A DNA stretch of 64,000 nt, taken from the NCBI GenBank assembly GCA_014867205.1, contig WGUO01000001.1, forward strand, positions 186,001-250,000, in the 5' to 3' direction. Numbering within the stretch: the first letter of the stretch is position 1; each line of letters begins with the position of its first letter. Source of the DNA: Muribaculaceae bacterium. GTDB lineage: Bacteria > Bacteroidota > Bacteroidia > Bacteroidales > Muribaculaceae. A program made the position numbers and the translations under genes. Shown here one piece after another: positions 58,170 through 64,000 of the stretch. Below the pieces are notes generated by a model. It did not search any database. It was not told where the DNA came from and worked only from the letters and a program-made list of their open reading frames with translations.

Positions 58170-59441
58170 TCATGCATTCTTTATGTTATGCAGGAACCGG
58201 TCGTAAGCCTCCCAGTCAGTAATCGGGCTTGCTGCGACACCCGATTCCATTGCGGCGCGTGCGATAGCCGGCGGAACTGAGTAAAGCAGGCGGGGATCAA
58301 ACGGCTTGGGCAGAATGTAGTCCTTGCCAAATTTCAGTTCCTTTAGTCCATAAATGTCGAGGACCTCTTGAGGGACTTCGAGTTTGGCGAGTCGGGCGAT
58401 TGCATATGTTGCCGCCAGTTTCATCTCGTCGTTGATTGCATTGGCATGACAGTCAAGTGCACCTCTGAATATGTAGGGGAAGCCGAGGACGTTATTGACC
58501 TGGTTGGGATAATCACTGCGTCCGGTCGCGATAATAATGTCCGGCCGCGTGGCTATGGCGAGTTCATAGTTTATCTCCGGGTTCGGGTTGGCCAGAGCGA
58601 ACACTATCGGTTTCGGAGCCATCGAAAGCACCATGGCCGGGGTGAGCACGTCAGCAACGCTCAGGCCAAGGAATACGTCGGCATCCTTGATTGCCTCCTC
58701 GAGGGTATGAAGGTCGCGGTCGGTGGCAAAACGGCGCTTGTGCGCGTTTATGTCAGTACGGTCAGTGCGGATCACACCCTTGGAGTCACACATCACGATA
58801 TTTTCAGGTCTCACTCCCAGTTGTATGTACAGGCTGGTGCAGCTGATGGCGGCAGCCCCGGCACCGTTAACAACAAGACGGATGTCCTCTATCTTCTTGC
58901 CTTGAACATCGAGAGCGTTGAGAAGCGCTGCTCCCGAGATTATGGCTGTGCCGTGCTGATCATCGTGCATGACCGGTATGTCACACTCTTCCTTAAGCCT
59001 CTTCTCGATAACGAAGCTCTCGGGAGCCTTTATGTCCTCGAGGTTGATGCCTCCGAAAGTCTTGGAGATGGCTCTTACTGTGGCAATAAATTTTTCCGGA
59101 TCCTCCTCGTCCACCTCGATGTCGAAAGAGTCAATACCGGCGAATATCTTGAAAAGAAGAGCCTTGCCCTCCATCACCGGCTTTGATGCCAGAGCACCTA
59201 TATTGCCGAGACCGAGCACGGCAGTTCCATTAGAGATGACGGCAACAAGATTTCCCTTGTCGGTATACTTGTACGCGTCATTCGGATTTTTCTCTATCTC
59301 AAGGCATGGGTAAGCCACTCCTGGCGAATATGCCAGCGCAAGATCCTGTTGGTTCGAGTGCGGCTTGGTGGGTACAACCTCGATCTTGCCGGGGCGCCCC
59401 TCTTCATGGTACTTAAGCGCTTCTTTTTCTATTTCCTTCAT
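58170..59441 (-). CDS. Single-domain NAD(P)-dependent malic enzyme
   Basis: A 423-residue enzyme that decarboxylates malate to pyruvate, giving NAD(P)H. Motifs: LAYSPGVAYPCLEI, ISNGTAVLGLGNIG, FGGINLEDI, MHDDQHGTAIISGAALLNAL and the dinucleotide-binding VVNGAGAAAISC; PIVFALANPNPEI is also present. It stops after the catalytic region and lacks the phosphotransacetylase-like C-terminal domain of the long (about 760-residue) MaeB form common in Bacteroidales. A longer in-frame start at 59594 lies inside the next gene; 59441 begins the conserved part and is used. Confidence 0.92.
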   Translation of the reverse strand: MKEIEKEALKYHEEGRPGKIEVVPTKPHSNQQDLALAYSPGVAYPCLEIEKNPNDAYKYTDKGNLVAVISNGTAVLGLGNIGALASKPVMEGKALLFKIFAGIDSFDIEVDEEDPEKFIATVRAISKTFGGINLEDIKAPESFVIEKRLKEECDIPVMHDDQHGTAIISGAALLNALDVQGKKIEDIRLVVNGAGAAAISCTSLYIQLGVRPENIVMCDSKGVIRTDRTDINAHKRRFATDRDLHTLEEAIKDADVFLGLSVADVLTPAMVLSMAPKPIVFALANPNPEINYELAIATRPDIIIATGRSDYPNQVNNVLGFPYIFRGALDCHANAINDEMKLAATYAIARLAKLEVPQEVLDIYGLKELKFGKDYILPKPFDPRLLYSVPPAIARAAMESGVAASPITDWEAYDRFLHNIKNA

Positions 59442-59526
59442 GGATAAATTTTTATAGCGCGAAACACTCTGATTTCGCTGTGTGAATAATTTAAGGTCTG
59501 TATAATGATGCGTCGGGATAAGAGTA

Positions 59527-60021
59527 TCACAGTATTTTGACTGCGATGGCGGCACAAGCCTCTGCATCGGCCAGAGCGTGATGATGGTTGTCAAGACTGT
59601 AACCGCATACTCTGGCTACGGTGGGAAGCCTATGGTTAGGCAAGCGCGATCCAAATTTCTTGCGTGAAGCCACGCAGGTGCAATAGAACCGATATCCGGG
59701 GTATGTCATCTCATACCGGCGGAATGCCGCCCTAAGGCACCCCTCGTCGAACCTGCTGAAATGGGCGACAAGAGGAAGTCCCTCAATGAGCGGAACCACC
59801 TCGGCCCATACTTCAGGAAAGTAATCGGCCGAATCGGTATCAGCCTGTGTCAGGCCATGCACGTCTACATTGCGCGGGCTATAGTAGTTGGGTGCGGGAT
59901 GAACGAGTCTGTAGAACCGATCTCTCACCTCACCGCCCCTTACCACAACCACTCCAATGCTGCATATGCTTGAGGGATTGCCATTGGCTGTTTCAAAATC
60001 AATCGCCGCAAAATCTAACAT
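59527..60021 (-). CDS. DnaQ-like DEDDh 3'-5' exonuclease
   Basis: A 164-residue exonuclease domain protein. Exo I is AAIDFETAN (Asp8, Glu10), Exo II lies in LPLVAHFSRFDEGCL (Asp) and Exo III is HHHALADAEA (His, Asp). The compact length and lack of a polymerase-binding region suggest a stand-alone proofreading or repair nuclease rather than the polymerase III epsilon subunit. Its promoter must overlap the start of the divergent methyltransferase gene. Confidence 0.9.
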   Translation of the reverse strand: MLDFAAIDFETANGNPSSICSIGVVVVRGGEVRDRFYRLVHPAPNYYSPRNVDVHGLTQADTDSADYFPEVWAEVVPLIEGLPLVAHFSRFDEGCLRAAFRRYEMTYPGYRFYCTCVASRKKFGSRLPNHRLPTVARVCGYSLDNHHHALADAEACAAIAVKIL

Positions 60022-60038
60022 AATTCATTTTTTTATTT

Positions 60039-60046
60039 TATATTTG
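60039..60046 (+). promoter_or_regulatory. -7 box of the THUMP-like methyltransferase gene
   Basis: TATATTTG, 14 nt before the ATG at 60061 and 41 nt before the ATG at 60088. A TATCTTTG (minus strand, 60088-60081) could serve the divergent exonuclease gene, so the two promoters would overlap. Confidence 0.5.
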
Positions 60047-60087
60047 CGGCGGCATAAACCATGTCGCCACAAATTCAACGCAAAGAT

Positions 60088-61353
60088 ATGAAAAATTCTC
60101 TTGAGCCAGGAATAAATTTTTATGATTATGTAAAAAATAATGCATTCGCCGATACCCGGGGCCTTATTTTGGCAATGCGCGACAAATGTAATGACTTTTC
60201 GGTCGAGTTTGCGGTGACTCAAATAGAATGTCGCAGGAAGACGCAGCGCAAACTCATGGCCTTTCTCAGTGAAGACCGGTTCCTGTTTCCTTCATTGCTG
60301 GCTGCCGAACAATCCACGCATCAGTGTGTGGCCGCATATCATGCCATGCTCGTCGGTAAGGATAAAAAGATACTTGACATGACAGCCGGACTGGGGATAG
60401 ACGCCTTTACTATGGCACGTGCCGGTAACAGGGTGACTGCTGTCGAACTTGACCCGCACCGTGCTGAGGTCCTTGAACACAATGCGAGGCTCGACAGCAA
60501 TGGCCCCGTCGAGGTTATCGAAGGGGACAGTATCGCTTGGCTTTCCGGGAATCCCTTGCAAAGGCATTTTGACATAATCTTTGTAGATCCCGCAAGAAGA
60601 GATTCTGACAATCGGCGCACCTATTTTTTCAAGGATTGTCTACCGGACATAGTCTCGTCGTTTGATGTGATTTCCGCATCCGCGGATAAAATTCTAATAA
60701 AGGCCTCACCCATCATAGATATCACACAGGCTGTCCGTGAGGTACCCGGAGTCTCTGCGGTGCATATCGCATGTGTCAAAGGGGAATGCAAGGAAGTGCT
60801 TCTGGTATCTGAGCCTGCGATAAAGACTGATACCGGCGATATTGACATTGTGGCAGTTGATATCGATGAGACTCCTGATCTCAGTGTGCGAATCATAAGC
60901 AGGCTCAGTTTCAAGATGTCTTCACTCGTAGAGAAGGCACCTCTTGTAACATTGACCGATATAATCCCGGGGACATTTCTATATGATCCTAATGCCGCCG
61001 TACATAAACTCAACTGTGCAGGTGTCCTCTGCAATGCTTATAAGGGATTAAAGAAGATATCTTATAACACTGATTTATATTGGTCAACGGACCTCAAGCG
61101 TGATTTCCCGGGTCGTGTATTCAGGATAGTATCGATTCCGGATAAATCAGCACTGAGGTCTCTTGCGGGTGCTAAATGTGAAGTGGCTACACGTAATTAC
61201 CCGCTTACCTCCGATCAATTGAGAAAAAAACTGAATGTGAGATCAGGGATGACAGATTTTATATTCGGATGTAAGGCGGGAGAAAAGGAACGGCCGATGC
61301 TTATAAAATGCAGCCGTGTGGTCATAGAGATGGTGACAAATAAATTGGTATGA
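60088..61353 (+). CDS. Class I SAM-dependent methyltransferase with THUMP-like domain
   Basis: A 421-residue protein with a Rossmann methyltransferase core. Motif I is ILDMTAGLGIDAFTMA, followed by VTAVELDP, VIEGDSIAWL and the catalytic-type motif IFVDPARRDSDNRR. The C-terminal 90 residues (FPGRVFRIVSIPDKSAL, CEVATRNYPLTSDQLRKKL, DFIFGCKAGEK) match the THUMP-like domain seen in Bacteroidetes homologues. An RNA substrate is likely but not shown. Two starts are possible: 60061, which leaves almost no leader after the -7 box, and 60088, chosen because the conserved helical region starts there. Confidence 0.85.
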   Translation: MKNSLEPGINFYDYVKNNAFADTRGLILAMRDKCNDFSVEFAVTQIECRRKTQRKLMAFLSEDRFLFPSLLAAEQSTHQCVAAYHAMLVGKDKKILDMTAGLGIDAFTMARAGNRVTAVELDPHRAEVLEHNARLDSNGPVEVIEGDSIAWLSGNPLQRHFDIIFVDPARRDSDNRRTYFFKDCLPDIVSSFDVISASADKILIKASPIIDITQAVREVPGVSAVHIACVKGECKEVLLVSEPAIKTDTGDIDIVAVDIDETPDLSVRIISRLSFKMSSLVEKAPLVTLTDIIPGTFLYDPNAAVHKLNCAGVLCNAYKGLKKISYNTDLYWSTDLKRDFPGRVFRIVSIPDKSALRSLAGAKCEVATRNYPLTSDQLRKKLNVRSGMTDFIFGCKAGEKERPMLIKCSRVVIEMVTNKLV

Positions 61354-61377
61354 AATTTGTTATAGATGATGTATTCT

Positions 61378-61410
61378 AATCTTCCGGTATTGTGAGCCGG
61401 AAGATTTATA
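61378..61410 (+). terminator. Terminator after the methyltransferase gene
   Basis: A 10-bp perfect stem (AATCTTCCGG with CCGGAAGATT, 61378-61387 and 61397-61406), with a weak T-tail. Confidence 0.55.
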
Positions 61411-61447
61411 CACAAGAATTTATTGAAAATTCATATAGATAGACCGT

Positions 61448-63622
61448 ATGACAGATAAAAAAATAATCGCGATGCGCAATGACGTTGACACACTTCTTGA
61501 CAATTGCCGAGTCTCAGAAGCGATGTCGGCTGTCGGGGATATGCTTGAGCAATCCGGGCTTAAAGGGCTGCTTAACAGGCTTGAAAGCTATCGCGAGACT
61601 TATAGATATATGATTCATTACCTGCTTGAGGGGGCTCGCGACGACGGCCGTAACAAGATGCTTTCAGACCTTCTCGAGAACCTTCGTTTATTGGCTGATA
61701 TGGCAGTTCGGGCCGTGCGGAGTGTTGACAGTCTGGAGTATTATTACTCTGTTCTTCGTTTCAACAATTATAAGAACGAACGTCTCTCCGACATTCTCTC
61801 TGAATATGGCAAGGTCGCGTCAGAACTCGGACTTGCCGAGGCTGCGGGCAATGACACCGGGGATATTCGAAAGCAACGTGAGTCCATTCAGGAGAGACTC
61901 TTCAACACTCTTTTCACCTCTCTCGGAGCGGAGACAGATTGCGCTGACTTGGTCCGATATCTGAATTCAGGATATGCCGATGAAGATGCGGTTGCATTGT
62001 GTATAAGCGCGATGACGCTTTCTTTACTATATTTTTACGATAAGGCCAAGATCAACGCGCTGCTTGACATTTATGACAACAGCGAATCTGATCGAATTCG
62101 CGCACGTGCGCTTACCGGAATTCTCTTCGCAATGATTGATAACTCCCGGAGGATGGAATCCGATTCAAGTCTTATGTCAAGGCTCGAACTTTGGAATGAC
62201 TCCCTGGAGACGTATCGGCATCTGCGTGAGCTTATACGAATCATTGTGGGAACCCGTGACACTGAGCGGGTCGCGAGCAAGATGAAAGAGGAGGTCATTC
62301 CCGAGCTCATGAAACTCCGTCCGGAGATCCTTAGGAAATTGCGTGAGGGTGAGGTAGAACTGGATGCCTCGATGCTTGAGAACAATCCGGAGTGGGAAGA
62401 AATGCTTGACCAGTCCGGACTCACCAAGAAAATGCAGGAACTGAGTGAGATGCAGAGCGATGGAGCCGATCTCATGATGGTGACATTCTCTAATCTAAAG
62501 CAATTCCCATTCTTCAACAAGGCAGTCAACTGGTTCCTTCCGTTCGATTCGCGACATACTGAATTGAATCTTGACGATGAAATGAGAAAGTTCATCGATA
62601 TGCTTGGAAATGCAGGAGGTCTGGTATGTAATTCCGACATGTATTCTCTTGCCCTTGCGTCTGCCAAAATGCCCGATGCACAGCGTCAGATGGTAGCAGG
62701 TCAACTTTCAGCACAGTTCGAGCAAATCAATGAACAGATAAAAACGGATGCTCCCACCTCGAGCACTCCGGTTTTCGATGTGGAGGCATTGAAGGCTGTC
62801 CGTGATCTATATCGGTTCTTCAAACTTTTCAGGAAAAAGGATGGTTTCAGAGACCCCTTTGCACGGCCTCTCGATTTCACACATATGCCGATTGTCGGCA
62901 ATCTGATGCGCGAAGGTGATGTGCTCCGTATAATCGGAGAGTTCTATTTCAAACGCGGATATTATCCTGAGGCACTCCCTCTTTTCCTCAGTCTTTCTGA
63001 AAGTGAGGGAGATGATTGCACCATTTGGGAAAAGATAGGGTTCTGCTATCAGTCTGCCAATGATTATGCCAACGCCGCGAAAGCCTATGACAAGGCGGCT
63101 TTGCTCAGGTCACCCGGCCCATGGCTTACAAAAAAACTGGCTTACGTTAACAGACGACTCGGCAACCATGCCAAGGCTGCCGAGTATTATCAATCTGCTC
63201 TTGAGATGGAACCTGATAATGTAGGGCTTCTCATGAATGTCGGCAACTCGCTGCTGGAGACTGGAGACCTTGCCGGTGCCCTCACACACTTCTATCATGC
63301 CAATTATGTGAGTGAGAATAACCCCAAGGCATTGAGGGCAATTGCATGGGTAGAGTTTCTTAACGGCAACTTTGCGAAGAGTTCGGATTATTACGGACGG
63401 GTCATCGCGCAGGGAGCCTCGGCATCTGATTACCTGAACGCAGGCCATGCCAAGCTTATGCAGTCTGACTATAAGGAAGCTGTAAACTTCTATCGGCTTG
63501 CGGCACAAGACAGCAAGACTGAACTTGCAATGGCTTTCAATAATGACCTTGATGTTCTGCAACGCCTTGGCGCCGATCGGGTGACTGCTCTCCTTATCCT
63601 TGACAGTGCCCTTGATTTCTAA
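61448..63622 (+). CDS. Tetratricopeptide repeat protein
   Basis: A 724-residue soluble helical protein with no signal peptide. The first roughly 480 residues are unrecognised helices rich in charged residues. The C-terminal third holds several TPR units: VLRIIGEFYFKRGYYPEALP, TIWEKIGFCYQSANDYANAA, WLTKKLAYVNRRLGNHAKAA, VGLLMNVGNSLLETGDLAGA and LRAIAWVEFLNGNFAKSSDY. TPR arrays mediate protein contacts, so a scaffolding or regulatory role is likely but unknown. It converges on the dnaA-like gene, with a strong shared terminator between them. Confidence 0.85.
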   Translation: MTDKKIIAMRNDVDTLLDNCRVSEAMSAVGDMLEQSGLKGLLNRLESYRETYRYMIHYLLEGARDDGRNKMLSDLLENLRLLADMAVRAVRSVDSLEYYYSVLRFNNYKNERLSDILSEYGKVASELGLAEAAGNDTGDIRKQRESIQERLFNTLFTSLGAETDCADLVRYLNSGYADEDAVALCISAMTLSLLYFYDKAKINALLDIYDNSESDRIRARALTGILFAMIDNSRRMESDSSLMSRLELWNDSLETYRHLRELIRIIVGTRDTERVASKMKEEVIPELMKLRPEILRKLREGEVELDASMLENNPEWEEMLDQSGLTKKMQELSEMQSDGADLMMVTFSNLKQFPFFNKAVNWFLPFDSRHTELNLDDEMRKFIDMLGNAGGLVCNSDMYSLALASAKMPDAQRQMVAGQLSAQFEQINEQIKTDAPTSSTPVFDVEALKAVRDLYRFFKLFRKKDGFRDPFARPLDFTHMPIVGNLMREGDVLRIIGEFYFKRGYYPEALPLFLSLSESEGDDCTIWEKIGFCYQSANDYANAAKAYDKAALLRSPGPWLTKKLAYVNRRLGNHAKAAEYYQSALEMEPDNVGLLMNVGNSLLETGDLAGALTHFYHANYVSENNPKALRAIAWVEFLNGNFAKSSDYYGRVIAQGASASDYLNAGHAKLMQSDYKEAVNFYRLAAQDSKTELAMAFNNDLDVLQRLGADRVTALLILDSALDF

Positions 63623-63625
63623 GGG

Positions 63626-63680
63626 AACCAAATAAATCGGCCTCGCACCAGAGCAGTGCGAGGCCGATTTATTTGGTTTC
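63626..63680. terminator. Bidirectional terminator between the TPR and dnaA-like genes
   Basis: A perfect 23-bp stem (63626-63648 with 63656-63678) has a 7-nt loop and AT-rich outer ends that give T-runs on both strands. Confidence 0.92.
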
Positions 63681-63696
63681 AGAATAGCCTTCGCGT

Positions 63697-64000
63697 TTAA
63701 CCGATCATCGCTTTCTCGATTGCGGCTACGGCGTCTGAAAGTTCCTGACAGACCTCGAGCCGGTCGCTTATTGTCTTTATACCGTGAAGCACGGTGGCAT
63801 GTTTTCTGTTAAGTTTAGCACCGATTGCAGGAGATGAGAGACCAGTATGCTTTTTGCAGAGATACATTATCATCTGTCGGGCATCGGCTATATCGCGAAG
63901 CCGGCTCTTGCTGAATATGGCGTCAGGATTAAGCCGATAGAATTCAGCCGTATTCTCGACAATCATATCGAAGTTGACGCTCTTCTTCTGGACTTTCTTC
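63697..64000 (-). CDS. dnaA: C-terminal domain of a DnaA-family replication initiator (partial)
   Basis: About 101 residues of a gene that runs off the right edge; the frame stays open to the end of the window, so the ATG at 63966 is internal. The sequence matches DnaA domain IV: FSKSRLRDIADARQMIMYLCKK is the basic loop and long helix (SKSR.R..V.ARQ..MYL), and the helix-turn-helix part reads SSPAIGAKLNRKHATVLHGIK. This domain binds DnaA boxes at oriC. The usual GGRDH is NRKH here, so the key acidic residue is replaced. It is most simply chromosomal dnaA; a second DnaA-like protein cannot be excluded without the AAA+ part. Confidence 0.75.
   Translation of the reverse strand, partial: KKVQKKSVNFDMIVENTAEFYRLNPDAIFSKSRLRDIADARQMIMYLCKKHTGLSSPAIGAKLNRKHATVLHGIKTISDRLEVCQELSDAVAAIEKAMIG

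Overview
The window looks like a chromosome segment of a Bacteroidales bacterium. Promoters follow the Bacteroidota pattern (TTTG, about 20 bp, TAnnTTTG) and several genes lack a Shine-Dalgarno sequence. Three secreted proteins carry type IX secretion (T9SS) sorting domains, and gene neighbourhoods such as dxs-trkA-trkH fit the order. The mix of GC-rich coding regions with AT-rich, repeat-filled spacers is most like Muribaculaceae; that family call is inference.

Layout. 1-5616 is the right end of a prophage: an endolysin cut by the window edge, two small proteins, a large terminase, a connector-like protein and a convergent tyrosine integrase, ending at a tRNA-Gln (5617-5687). 5839-11725 holds a T9SS type B cargo protein, a DUF389 membrane protein, a TrmH-type methyltransferase and a SusF-like surface protein. 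11829-16843 holds an S1/P1 nuclease, a PD-(D/E)XK protein, UvrD and carboxynorspermidine decarboxylase. 16844-17763 is non-coding and contains tandem repeats and a large REP/BIME-like palindrome. 17764-20563 encodes the anaerobic ribonucleotide reductase NrdD and its activase NrdG. 20614-21714 is another T9SS cargo protein.

22096-30872 is a seven-gene export and signalling operon: adaptor, ATPase, two FtsX-type permeases, TolC-like protein, NtrC-family regulator and histidine kinase. It is preceded by a sigma-54 promoter and a dyad at an enhancer-like position. 30887-36794 concerns the outer membrane: MlaE/MlaF on one strand, then Udk, LptB, a cell-wall amidase and an MCE protein on the other. 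36911-42364 carries UvrA, an NlpC/P60 hydrolase and a secreted alpha-amylase. 42520-44464 is groES-groEL.

44561-52876 is a set of minus-strand genes: formyl-THF cyclo-ligase, S41 protease, dCMP deaminase family protein, TrxB, LolA-like protein, FtsK and an L,D-transpeptidase lipoprotein. 53013-58036 is a small membrane protein with dxs, trkA and trkH. The window ends with a short malic enzyme, a DEDDh exonuclease, a THUMP-like methyltransferase, a TPR protein and the C-terminus of a DnaA-family protein.

The features most worth following up are: (1) the sigma-54 circuit in which the efflux operon encodes its own activator and sensor; (2) the 320-bp double palindrome whose inner stems differ in sequence but still pair; (3) short tandem repeats, mostly with a 7-bp period, that sit directly before start codons of unrelated genes; (4) a phage connector-like protein apparently interrupted by carbohydrate-binding-like repeats.
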